The translations under genes and the position numbers were made by a program. The notes beneath the pieces were generated by a model, which was given only the letters and a program-made list of their open reading frames with translations, was not told the origin of the DNA and did no database searches. A stretch of DNA of 64,000 bases from CAIJMU01 sp035530275 (GTDB lineage Bacteria; Spirochaetota; Spirochaetia; Treponematales; Rectinemataceae): assembly GCA_035530275.1 (NCBI GenBank), contig DATKVC010000007.1, forward strand, positions 267,100-331,099, given 5' to 3'. Position 1 is the stretch's first letter. Every line of letters starts with the position of its first letter. This document shows, piece by piece, positions 52,898-61,332 of this stretch.

Positions 52898-53418
52898 GCG
52901 CTTCGAGATCCGCCAACGCCGCGCCCGAGCCCCGCGCGCGGACGAAGGCCAGGCGCCAAGCGATCGAGCGCTCGCCCTGGCTCATCCACTATGACGCCTC
53001 CTCCTGCAACGGCTGCGACATCGAGATCCTCGCTTGCCTCACCCCCGTCTACGACGCCGAGCGCTTCGGCTGCATCGTCACCGGCGATCCCAAGCAGGCC
53101 GACATACTCCTCGTCACGGGGAGCGTCAACGCCCTCAACGGACCGGTGCTGAGGAATCTCTGGGAGCAGATGCCCGAACCCCGCGCCGTCGTCGCCATCG
53201 GCGCCTGCGCCTACTCCGGCGGCGTCTTCGCCGACTGCTACAATGTCCAGGGCGGCATCGCCACGGTCATCCCTGTCGACGTCTACGTGCAGGGCTGCGC
53301 GGCCCGGCCCGAATCCATTTTGGACGGGGTCGTCCGCGCCGCGCAGATACTCGCCGACAAAAGACGCGCGCTTCGCGCCGACAAGAAACGGGGCGGTCGA
53401 GGGAAGGGTGGAGCATGA
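52894..53418 (+). CDS. echC: Ech hydrogenase small subunit C (NuoB-like, proximal 4Fe-4S)
   Basis: 174 residues from a GTG overlapping the echB stop (GTGA). The proximal cluster cysteines are in SCNGCDIEILAC, GACAYSGG and VQGCAARPE, the CxxC...C...C pattern of group 4 small subunits. The N-terminal basic stretch and C-terminal Lys/Arg tail are extra. Passes electrons from EchF to the NiFe site. Confidence 0.94.
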   Translation: MSASRSANAAPEPRARTKARRQAIERSPWLIHYDASSCNGCDIEILACLTPVYDAERFGCIVTGDPKQADILLVTGSVNALNGPVLRNLWEQMPEPRAVVAIGACAYSGGVFADCYNVQGGIATVIPVDVYVQGCAARPESILDGVVRAAQILADKRRALRADKKRGGRGKGGA

Positions 53419-53819
53419 ACGAAGGCTATAAGCTCGCGGGTTCGGGTCCGATGACGATGGAATCCATCGGTCCGGGCGATCTACTCCCAAGAGCCGATGC
53501 CCTCGGCAAGGAAGGCTGGCGCATCGTCCAGATCCTCGCCGTATCGCTCGCCGAGGGCGTGGAGCTCAGCTACGCCTTCGGCCTCGCCCACGAACTGCGC
53601 ATACTCCGCTTCGTCGCGGCCCCCGGCAGCCCCGTTCCCAGCCTGACTCCCGTCTTTCCCGCGGCCTTTCTTTACGAAAACGAGATTCACGATCTCTTCG
53701 GCGTCGCGATAGAGCGCATCGCCGTCGACTGGCTGGGCAAGACCTATGACGTCGCTGAGCCCGGCCGTTTCGACCTGATGCGATTGTCGCTGCCGAGCGT
53801 CGAGGAGGGCGGACGATGA
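53415..53819 (+). CDS. echD: Ech hydrogenase subunit D (NuoC-like)
   Basis: 134 residues. The NuoC core is short: FPAAFLYENEIHDLFGVAIERI is the recognisable 30-kDa-subunit signature (E-x-E-x-x-D-L/M-F-G). A peripheral scaffold between EchC and EchE. ATGA overlaps on both sides show coupled translation. Confidence 0.9.
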   Translation: MNEGYKLAGSGPMTMESIGPGDLLPRADALGKEGWRIVQILAVSLAEGVELSYAFGLAHELRILRFVAAPGSPVPSLTPVFPAAFLYENEIHDLFGVAIERIAVDWLGKTYDVAEPGRFDLMRLSLPSVEEGGR

Positions 53820-54919
53820 GCGTCGCCGTCAAAAAGGAGACGGGGCCCACCCTCATCCCCTTCGGTCCCCAACATCCCGTCCTCCCCGAGCCCCTCCATT
53901 TTGATCTCCTCCTCGAGGACGAGAAGGTGGTCGGGGCGACGCCCCAGCTCGGCTACATCCATCGCGGCCTCGAGCTTCTCTGCGACAAGCGCGATCTCGC
54001 CGACTACGTGCACGTCGCCGAGAGGATCTGCGGCATCTGCTCCTTCATGCACGGCATGGGTTACTGCGAGGCCGTCGAACGCCTCTTCGGAGTCGCGGTT
54101 CCCGATCGGGCGCGCTGGCTCAGGACCTTCTGGTGCGAGCTCGAGCGCATCCAGAGCCACCTCCTCTGGCTCGGCCTCGCGGCCGACGCCCTGGGCTTCG
54201 AGAATCTCTTCATGGCCGCGTGGAGGGCCCGCGAGCTCGTGGTCGACGTCGCCGAGGAGACGGCCGGCGGTCGGGTCATCTTCGGCTCCGCCATCGTGGG
54301 CGGGGTCGCGCGCGATCCCGACGACGAAACGCTGCGCCGCTGCCTCGCCGCGATGGGCCCCGCACGCGACGAGACCCTCAGGCTTGCGGAGATCATGCTG
54401 CGGGACGCGACGGTGGTGCATCGCCTCGCGAGGGTGGGAATCCTGTCGAAGGAGGCGGCCTATCGGCTCGGGGCCGTCGGGCCGATGCTCCGCGCCTCGG
54501 GCCACGATTACGATGTCCGTCGCTCGGGCTACGCGGCCTACGGCGAATTCGACTGGAACGTCATCGTGGAGGAGAGGGGCGACTGCCAGGCACGCGCCCT
54601 CGTGAGGCTTCGCGAGATAGAGGAATCCTTCGCGATGCTCGAGCGTATCGTCGCGCGGATGCCCTCAGGGCCGGTGTCGGTGCCGGTGAAGGGCCCCCCG
54701 CCGCCCGGAGAGTCCTGGATGCGGGTTGAGCAACCCCGAGGCGAGGTTCTCTATTATGTGCGCTCGAACGGCACGAGGCAGCTCCAGCGCTTCCGGGTGC
54801 GAACTCCCACCTTCGCCAACGTGCCGGCGATGGTCGAGGCCCTCAAGGGAGCCTCCCTCGCCGACCTCCCCACCATCGTCCTCACGATCGATCCCTGCAT
54901 CTCCTGCACGGAAAGGTAG
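53816..54919 (+). CDS. echE: Ech hydrogenase large subunit E (NiFe site)
   Basis: 367 residues. NiFe ligands: L1 motif ERICGICSF near residue 65 and L2 motif DPCISCTER at the very C-terminus. Both CxxC pairs are present, so this is a hydrogenase and not a NuoD-type subunit. The protein ends at the arginine of L2, without the extension normally clipped by an endopeptidase. H2 evolution/uptake with ferredoxin through EchF and EchC. Confidence 0.95.
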   Translation: MSVAVKKETGPTLIPFGPQHPVLPEPLHFDLLLEDEKVVGATPQLGYIHRGLELLCDKRDLADYVHVAERICGICSFMHGMGYCEAVERLFGVAVPDRARWLRTFWCELERIQSHLLWLGLAADALGFENLFMAAWRARELVVDVAEETAGGRVIFGSAIVGGVARDPDDETLRRCLAAMGPARDETLRLAEIMLRDATVVHRLARVGILSKEAAYRLGAVGPMLRASGHDYDVRRSGYAAYGEFDWNVIVEERGDCQARALVRLREIEESFAMLERIVARMPSGPVSVPVKGPPPPGESWMRVEQPRGEVLYYVRSNGTRQLQRFRVRTPTFANVPAMVEALKGASLADLPTIVLTIDPCISCTER

Positions 54920-54923
54920 ACCG

Positions 54924-55298
54924 ATGACCTTACTTCCGATGTCGCGCATCGCGATCCGCAATCTCTTCACGAAGCCGGCGACGAGACGCTATCCGGCCTT
55001 CGTCCGCGAGCCCTTCGCCGCGACGCGGGGCCGCGTCGTCATCGACCACGCCGCCTGCAGCCATTGCCTCGCCTGCGCGAGGCGCTGTCCCGCCGCGGCC
55101 ATCGTTGTCGACCGTCAGGCGATGAGCTGGAGGATCGACCGCTTCGCCTGCGTGATCTGCGGGGCCTGCGTTCGAGTCTGTCCCAAGAAATGCCTGGCCA
55201 TCACGAATCAGCGCAGCCGACCCGTCGATTTCGCCGATCTCGCCGGACGCGTCGAGGAGCACCGCGGCCCAATCGCGGCCGAGGCTCCCGATGCATGA
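54924..55298 (+). CDS. echF: Ech hydrogenase subunit F (2x 4Fe-4S ferredoxin)
   Basis: 124 residues. Two clusters in CSHCLACARRCP and CVICGACVRVCP. It accepts electrons from soluble ferredoxin and hands them to EchC. A start five codons later (MSRIAIRNLF) is possible. The 3' end overlaps hypA by eight bases. Confidence 0.93.
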   Translation: MTLLPMSRIAIRNLFTKPATRRYPAFVREPFAATRGRVVIDHAACSHCLACARRCPAAAIVVDRQAMSWRIDRFACVICGACVRVCPKKCLAITNQRSRPVDFADLAGRVEEHRGPIAAEAPDA

Positions 55299-55644
55299 GG
55301 CGAGCGCCGCCGAGGCCCTTGTCGCAATGCTCTCCGCCGAGGTCGCGCGGCGCGGTGGCGGGAAGGTGAGCGCGATCCGCCTCGTCGCCGGAGAGACGAG
55401 GGGCTTCATGGCCGAGTCCCTCGAGTTTTATCTCGAATTGCTCGCCAAGGGTACGCCCCTCGAAGGCGCCGCCCTCTCCATCCGCTTCGTCAAGCCGAGG
55501 CTCCGCTGCTCCGTCTGCGGCCTCGATTTCGAGCGCAAACGATTCACCTTCGAATGCCCCGCATGCGGCGGCCCGGGGAGGATGACAGACGTGGGGAGCG
55601 AGCTCTACGTCGACTCGATCGATCTCGAGGAAGGGGCCGCCTGA
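55291..55644 (+). CDS. hypA: Hydrogenase nickel-insertion protein HypA
   Basis: 117 residues. MHE at the N-terminus gives the nickel-binding His2, and zinc cysteines lie in CSVCG and CPACGG. Slots nickel into the large subunit with HypB. Placement inside the ech operon shows dedicated maturation. Confidence 0.93.
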   Translation: MHEASAAEALVAMLSAEVARRGGGKVSAIRLVAGETRGFMAESLEFYLELLAKGTPLEGAALSIRFVKPRLRCSVCGLDFERKRFTFECPACGGPGRMTDVGSELYVDSIDLEEGAA

Positions 55645-56315
55645 TGCCGACACTGCAACTCCGGAGGGCTATCTACGAAGCCAACGACGAGAGGGCCCGC
55701 CTGATCCGCGAGGGCCTCGCGGCCCGTGGCATCTTTACCGTCAACATCCTCGGCAGCCCCGGGGCCGGCAAGACGAGCCTCATCGCGAGGCTGGCGGCGC
55801 TTATCGCCGCCTCGCCCCGCCCGCGGCCGCTGGCCGTCATCGAGGGCGACGTGGCGAGCGACATCGACACGAGGACCCTCCGTGCCCTCGGCATACAAGC
55901 CTGGCAGATCGAGACGGGAGGGGACTGCCACCTCAACGCCGCGATGATCGAGGCCATCCTCGGCCGGATGACAATCGCGGAAGGCTCCTGGCTCTTCATC
56001 GAGAACATCGGCAACCTCGTCTGCCCCGCCGAATTCGTCATCGGCGAGGATCTCAAGCTCGTCGTCGCCTCCGCCGCCGAGGGCAGCGACAAGCCCTATA
56101 AATACCCCGCCGCCTTCGCGAAATCGGCAGCCTGCGTCCTCACGAAGACGGACATCGCCGCCGCCGTCGGCTTCGATGAGGCCTTCTTCCGCGCCGGCTG
56201 GGAGGCCGTGTCGCCCAACTCGCCACTCTTCAAGGTGGACGGGCGCAGGGGCGAAGGGGCCGAGGCCCTCCTCTCCTGGCTCGAGTCGATCGCGCCCGCC
56301 TCCGCGAAGACCTGA
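55644..56315 (+). CDS. hypB: Hydrogenase maturation GTPase HypB
   Basis: 223 residues. Walker A ILGSPGAGKTSL, then VIEGDVASDIDT, GGDCHLNAAM with the nickel/zinc-binding Cys-His, and the family signature ENIGNLVCPAEF. The histidine-rich or CxxCGC N-terminal metal store is absent. TGATG coupling with hypA. GTP hydrolysis drives nickel delivery. Confidence 0.94.
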   Translation: MPTLQLRRAIYEANDERARLIREGLAARGIFTVNILGSPGAGKTSLIARLAALIAASPRPRPLAVIEGDVASDIDTRTLRALGIQAWQIETGGDCHLNAAMIEAILGRMTIAEGSWLFIENIGNLVCPAEFVIGEDLKLVVASAAEGSDKPYKYPAAFAKSAACVLTKTDIAAAVGFDEAFFRAGWEAVSPNSPLFKVDGRRGEGAEALLSWLESIAPASAKT

Positions 56316-56357
56316 GCCACACTTGCCCGGAGGCGGTCGCCGGGTTAAGCTCCGCCC

Positions 56358-57140
56358 GTGCCCGTTGACGCCCACATCCACTTCGCGAATCTCTTCGAAC
56401 GCGACCCTGGCTTTCCCGATCGCTTCGCCGCATCGGGCATCGCCTCCTGCGGCGCGAGCCACGATCCCGCCGAGTTCGCCTGGAGCGAGGCCTTCCGCGA
56501 CCGCATGCGGGCCGAGGGCGGCATCGCGCCCAGGCTGAGCTACGGCATCCATCCCCAGTGGCCCGTCATGGATCACGCCGATTTCCTCGCCGGCCTCGCG
56601 CGCTCGGATCGGATAGATTTTATCGGCGAGGCGGGCTTCGATTTCTTCGGCGACAGGCCGGAGTTCACGAGAAGCCCCGACACCCTCGCGACCCAGCGCC
56701 GCGCCTTCGAGTTCCAGCTCGAGCTCGCCCTCGAGACTGGAATCCCCCTCCTCGTCCACCTCCGAAAGGCCATGGATCTGGCCTTCGAATACGCGAAGCC
56801 CCTGTCCAAATTGCCGGCCGTCCTATTCCATTCCTGGCCGGGGACCCCGGGCGAAGCCCTCTCCCTCCTCGGCCGGGGAATAAAAGCCTACTTCTCTTTT
56901 GGCTCAATTGTGATGAATGGTCACAAGCGTGCTGCATCGAGCCTGGCCGCGATTCCTGACTCGACAATCCTTTCGGAGACGGACGCCCCCTGGCAGCCCC
57001 CGCGCAAGGGCGCCTTCTGTCGCTTCGAGGATATAGGCCCTGTCGTGGCGTCGATGGCGACCGTCCGAGGGATCGACGAAAGCGCGATGGAGGCGCTGAT
57101 CGCCGCGAACTGGGCTCGCCTCTTCGGGGAGGCTCCATGA
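56358..57140 (+). CDS. TatD-family metal-dependent hydrolase
   Basis: 260 residues from GTG 56358 (PVDAHIHF). Metal ligands: DAHIHF, FIGEAGFD (Glu), LVHLRKA, FHSWPG and SETDAPW (Asp). The TatD fold covers DNases and uncharacterised hydrolases. Forty-two bases after hypB and overlapping the next gene by four, so it may ride on the ech transcript. No direct link to hydrogenase is known. Confidence 0.85.
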   Translation: MPVDAHIHFANLFERDPGFPDRFAASGIASCGASHDPAEFAWSEAFRDRMRAEGGIAPRLSYGIHPQWPVMDHADFLAGLARSDRIDFIGEAGFDFFGDRPEFTRSPDTLATQRRAFEFQLELALETGIPLLVHLRKAMDLAFEYAKPLSKLPAVLFHSWPGTPGEALSLLGRGIKAYFSFGSIVMNGHKRAASSLAAIPDSTILSETDAPWQPPRKGAFCRFEDIGPVVASMATVRGIDESAMEALIAANWARLFGEAP

Positions 57141-57910
57141 GCTTTCGCGAACGCACGCGCATCCTCCTGGGCGACGAGGGCATCGAAACCCTGACGGGAG
57201 CCTCTGTCGCCGTCTACGGTCTCGGGGGCGTCGGCGGGGCCGCGGCGATGGATCTCGTACGCGCCGGAGTGGGCCGCATCGTCGTCCTCGACTTCGATCT
57301 CGTGCAGGAATCCAATCTCAATCGTCTGTATTACGCCTATCGTGCCGATGTGGGCCGACCGAAGGCCGAGGCCTTCGCCGCCAGGGCCAGGGAGATCAAC
57401 CCCGACATCGAGGTGGTGGCGAGGGCCGACTTCATGTCGGGAGCCGGGGCGGCCGACCTCGTCGCCGCCGATTGTCTGGTCCATCTCGATTGCGTCGATT
57501 CGCTCAATTCGAAGGTCAACCTCATTGTCGCCCTCGCCGCCTCGGGCCGGACCTTCGCCTCGGCCCTCGGCACGGCCGGGCGAAGCGACCCCACTCGCTT
57601 GCGCCTCACGCCGATTCGCGAGAGCCACGGCTGCCCCCTCGCCCGCGAGGTGCGCAACCGCCTCGGGCGCCGCGGCGTCGCCCTCGACTTTCCGGCGGTA
57701 TGGTCGGACGAAGCGCCCGTGCCGCCCAGGCCGAGGCTCGCCGACGCCGAGGAGACCCAGCTCCTGCCTGGAAGAGTGCGCAACATCCAGGGCTCGGGGC
57801 CCTCCGTGCCGCAGACGGCCGGCCACTTTCTCGCCGCCTGGGCGATGGACATACTACTAAGGGAAACGCGGCTTCCGCCGCGGACAGGAGCGCGCAATGG
57901 ACACAATTGA
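57137..57910 (+). CDS. tcdA: tRNA threonylcarbamoyladenosine dehydratase (TcdA/ThiF-like)
   Basis: 257 residues. Adenylation fold with VYGLGGVGGAAAMDLVRAGVGRIVVLDFD, the SNLNRLYYA block and DCVDSLNSKVNLI. This E1-like family uses ATP to cyclise t6A37 of tRNAs to ct6A. The C-terminal part (GPSVPQTAGHFLAAWAM) fits TcdA. Coupled to TatD by ATGA and overlapping the aminotransferase by 14 bases. Confidence 0.88.
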   Translation: MSFRERTRILLGDEGIETLTGASVAVYGLGGVGGAAAMDLVRAGVGRIVVLDFDLVQESNLNRLYYAYRADVGRPKAEAFAARAREINPDIEVVARADFMSGAGAADLVAADCLVHLDCVDSLNSKVNLIVALAASGRTFASALGTAGRSDPTRLRLTPIRESHGCPLAREVRNRLGRRGVALDFPAVWSDEAPVPPRPRLADAEETQLLPGRVRNIQGSGPSVPQTAGHFLAAWAMDILLRETRLPPRTGARNGHN

Positions 57911-59075
57911 GCCTTTCAAGCTGGAGCGGTACTTCGCCAGGCACGAGTTTTCCGCCAGGCGCCTCCTTTGCTCCTCGGACTGCGAGACGCGAAGCCTGGG
58001 AGAAATACTCGCCCTAGACCCGGGCTCGGAGAAAGCATTTTTCGCCCTACGCCTGGGCTACACCGAAACGAGGGGGGCGCCCTCCCTTCGCGATGCCATC
58101 TCGACCCTGTACGCGCCACCGGGCCCCGGTGCCGCGCCCGGAGCGGCCGGCCCGATCGGCCCCGGTGATGTCTTCGTTCATGCCGGCGCCGAGGAGGCCA
58201 TCCTCAACCTCTGCCTGGCCCTCGTCGGGCCAGGCGACCATGTCGTCGTGAACAGCCCCGCCTATCAGTCACTCGAGGCCATTCCTCGGTGGAGAGGAGC
58301 CGCCGTCAGCCGATGGGAACTCCGCGAGGAGGGCTCGCGCTGGCGCCTCGATCCCGACGACCTTGCAGCCCTCCTCGCCCCGAAAACCAAGCTCGTCATC
58401 ATGAATGCCCCCCATAACCCGACGGGGGCCCTTCCCACCCGCGAGGAGTTCGACCGGATCGTCGCCCTCTGCCGAAGAGCTGGGACCCTCCTCCTCGTGG
58501 ATGAGGTCTACCGGGGCCTCGAGCGCGATCCGGAACGCCCCCTTCCGCCGGCCTGCCTGGCCTACGAAAACGGCATTTCCCTCAACGTCCTCTCGAAGAC
58601 GGCCGGACTAGCCGGGCTCAGAATCGGCTGGCTCGCGACCCGTCGAACCGACGTTCTCGACGCCGTCGCCATCGTCAAGGATTACAATTCGATCTGTTCC
58701 TCGGGGCCCTCCGAGTTCCTCGCCGAAATCGCGCTGCGTAACTTCGGCCGACTCGCGGCGGAAAACCGGGCGCTCTGCGCGGCTAACCTCGCCCTCTTCG
58801 ACGCATTCATGGAGCGACATCCCGACTTCGTCGCCATGACTCGGCCCGAAGGCTCCTCGATCGCCTTCCCCAGGCTCGCCGGCCGCGCCGCTGCCGATTT
58901 CGGAGGAGATGCCGAGACCCTGGCCCTCGCCCTCCTCGCCGACACGGGCATCCTCATCCTTCCCGGCAAACTCTACGGCTACGACGCGAGATACTGGCGA
59001 CTCGGCTATGGCCGGGCCGATTTCGCGGAAGGTCTGCGTGAGCTCGAGGCGTGGCTGCGGCCGAGGGAATACTGA
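57897..59075 (+). CDS. Class I/II PLP-dependent aminotransferase
   Basis: 392 residues. GYTETRGAPSLRDAIS, NAPHNPTGALPTREEF, LLVDEVYRGL and the PLP lysine in LSKTAGLAGLRIGWL near residue 233. C-terminal arginine in YWRLGYGR. A fold-type I aminotransferase of unknown amino-acid substrate, resembling the small capreomycidine-synthase/threonine-decarboxylase-like branch. Last gene of the TatD-TcdA run. Confidence 0.88.
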   Translation: MDTIEPFKLERYFARHEFSARRLLCSSDCETRSLGEILALDPGSEKAFFALRLGYTETRGAPSLRDAISTLYAPPGPGAAPGAAGPIGPGDVFVHAGAEEAILNLCLALVGPGDHVVVNSPAYQSLEAIPRWRGAAVSRWELREEGSRWRLDPDDLAALLAPKTKLVIMNAPHNPTGALPTREEFDRIVALCRRAGTLLLVDEVYRGLERDPERPLPPACLAYENGISLNVLSKTAGLAGLRIGWLATRRTDVLDAVAIVKDYNSICSSGPSEFLAEIALRNFGRLAAENRALCAANLALFDAFMERHPDFVAMTRPEGSSIAFPRLAGRAAADFGGDAETLALALLADTGILILPGKLYGYDARYWRLGYGRADFAEGLRELEAWLRPREY

Positions 59076-59185
59076 ATATTTTATAACTTGCTTTGAGAAG
59101 CTTTTTTGGTCTGAATGCGATACTGTATACAATTCGAACGGCTTTGACCGAAAGTTTCGCATCGCGCAAAGTGTGGAGATACCTA

Positions 59186-61324
59186 ATGAGAATTCGGAGC
59201 CAGCTCCTCGTCGTGACGTCGGGGATGGGTATCCTTCTCGCCCTGGGCATCGGCTTCGCGGCCTCGGAAATCGCCAGGGCGGGGACCACGAAGGATCTCG
59301 TCGACGCGGCCAAGTACCAGCTTCAATCGGCCGATCTCGCGATCTCCCTGTTCTTCGAACAGAACCAGCAGCTTCTCGCCACCATCGCCCTCGACCCCGC
59401 CGTCAGGGCCGCCGTCGGCCATCTACGATCCTACGCCCAAACGACGGAGACGACGAATCCCGATCCGGCGAAATTCTCGAAGGAGGAAAGGGCCCTGATC
59501 GCCCTCTTCGGAAGGGTGAAAGCCTCGGTCGATCACGTCACCCAAATGGAGCTTGGCACCGAGGACGGAGGCTATGCGGAATTCCCCTACGAGCCCAAGG
59601 GCGCCGGCTACGACCCTCGCAAGCGCCCATGGTACCAGGAGGCGATGTCGGCGCCCGAAGGTGTCGCCCGCACGGCCGCGCGGCTGACCTCAGACGGACT
59701 CCATATCGTCATCAGCATCGTCGAGCGGATCGACGACTCTAACGGGAAGCATCTCGGCGTAGCCTCCCTTTCCATCTCCCTCGACGATCTCCACGCCCTC
59801 GTCGCGAGCACGAAGATCGGCGAAAAGGGCAGAATGCTGATCTTCCAGTCCGACGGCTCGGTCCTCGTCGACGCAGGGCACAAGGATAACGAGTTCAAGA
59901 TGCCGAAGGACATAGCCGACGAAGGGTACGCTGCGATGGCGGCATTCGCGAGCGGCGCCGCGAAAAGCGACCGCGTCAGGGTGGACGGCAAACAATGGAT
60001 TGCGGTCGCCCATCCCTATGCCAAACTGGGTTTCACGGGGATCGCCCTCGTCTCGACGGACGAGATAGCAGACCGCGTCAACGGCATCAAGGCCTTGATC
60101 GCCGCAATATCGGTTCTCGGAGCAATTCTTTCCGCACTCTTTGCGATCATGATGGCCGCGAGACTCTCGCGCCCGATCGCCCATACCGCGGCCAAGTTCG
60201 CGGAGCTCTCGGAGGGCGAGGGAGATCTCACCATCAGGGTCGCCGTCACTTCCAAGAGCGAGGTCGGCGATCTCGGCAGGGGCTTCAACGGTTTCATGGA
60301 CAAGCTTCGCGACATCGTCGCCGGGGCGAAAAAGGGACAGGCGCGGCTCACCGAAATCGGCCTCGAACTCGGGCGCAGGGTCGAGGCCACCTCGGAGGAG
60401 CTGTCCAGGATCGGCGGCCTCGTCACGATGGTCCGCGGTGAAATCCAGAAAGAGACCGGTAGCGTCGGGCAAGCCTCGGCCGCGGTAAGCCAAATAGCGA
60501 ATAACATCGATGGCCTCGGCCGGTCGATCGCGTCCCAGTCCGCCGCCGTCACGCAGGCCTCGTCCTCCATCGAGGAGATGGTCGCCAACATCAGGGCGGT
60601 GAGCTACTCCATCGAGCGCATGTCGACGCAATTCGATGAGGTCAGCGCGGCCTCCGAGACGGGCAGGAGCACGCAAGCCGAGTCGGTGGAGAAGATCGCG
60701 CGGATCGCCGAGCGCTCGCACTCCCTCCTCGAGGCCAACGAAGTGATAGCCGGCATCGCGTCGCAGACCAACCTCCTCGCGATGAACGCGGCCATCGAGG
60801 CCGCACACGCGGGCGAGGCCGGCAAGGGATTCTCCGTGGTGGCGGACGAAATCAGGCGGCTCTCAGAAACGGCGGCCGAACAGTCTCGGGGCATCGGCGG
60901 CGAGCTCAGGCTGGTCGACGAGGTGATCAACGAGGTGGTCGCCTCGGCAGATCAATCGGAGAGCTCCTTCGAAGAACTCGTGGCCCTCATCACCGACACC
61001 GGAGCCCTCATCCGCGAAGTCCATCTGGCGATGCAGGAGCAGAACGAGGCTTCCCGTCAGGTTCTCGACGCCATTAGGCAGATGAACGAGATCACGGGCG
61101 AGGTGCGCAAGGGCTCCGCGGAGATGTCCCTCGGGAACAAGACCATCCTCGGGGAGATGGCGAAGCTCCTCGACATGGCGAAGACGATCGAATCGAGGAT
61201 CGGCGAGCTAGCCGAGGCCGCCCTGCGGATCGAGGGCGACTCTCGGTCGAGCGCCGAACTCTCCGAATCGACGAAGGCGACCATCGCCGCGATGGAGGAG
61301 AATATCGGCCGCTTCAAGGTGTAG
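59186..61324 (+). CDS. Methyl-accepting chemotaxis protein (dCache)
   Basis: 712 residues from MRIRSQLLVVTSGMG behind GGAG; a longer in-frame version lacks a ribosome site. Helix about 8-30, double-Cache sensor (YDPRKRPWYQEAMSAPEG), helix about 305-328, HAMP, signalling domain with hairpin tip IASQTNLLAMNAAIEAAHAGEAGKGF. No C-terminal pentapeptide. Reports an external small molecule to CheA. A plausible TTGGTC/TACAAT promoter lies near 59107-59134. Confidence 0.95.
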   Translation: MRIRSQLLVVTSGMGILLALGIGFAASEIARAGTTKDLVDAAKYQLQSADLAISLFFEQNQQLLATIALDPAVRAAVGHLRSYAQTTETTNPDPAKFSKEERALIALFGRVKASVDHVTQMELGTEDGGYAEFPYEPKGAGYDPRKRPWYQEAMSAPEGVARTAARLTSDGLHIVISIVERIDDSNGKHLGVASLSISLDDLHALVASTKIGEKGRMLIFQSDGSVLVDAGHKDNEFKMPKDIADEGYAAMAAFASGAAKSDRVRVDGKQWIAVAHPYAKLGFTGIALVSTDEIADRVNGIKALIAAISVLGAILSALFAIMMAARLSRPIAHTAAKFAELSEGEGDLTIRVAVTSKSEVGDLGRGFNGFMDKLRDIVAGAKKGQARLTEIGLELGRRVEATSEELSRIGGLVTMVRGEIQKETGSVGQASAAVSQIANNIDGLGRSIASQSAAVTQASSSIEEMVANIRAVSYSIERMSTQFDEVSAASETGRSTQAESVEKIARIAERSHSLLEANEVIAGIASQTNLLAMNAAIEAAHAGEAGKGFSVVADEIRRLSETAAEQSRGIGGELRLVDEVINEVVASADQSESSFEELVALITDTGALIREVHLAMQEQNEASRQVLDAIRQMNEITGEVRKGSAEMSLGNKTILGEMAKLLDMAKTIESRIGELAEAALRIEGDSRSSAELSESTKATIAAMEENIGRFKV

Positions 61325-61332
61325 CCCGCGGC

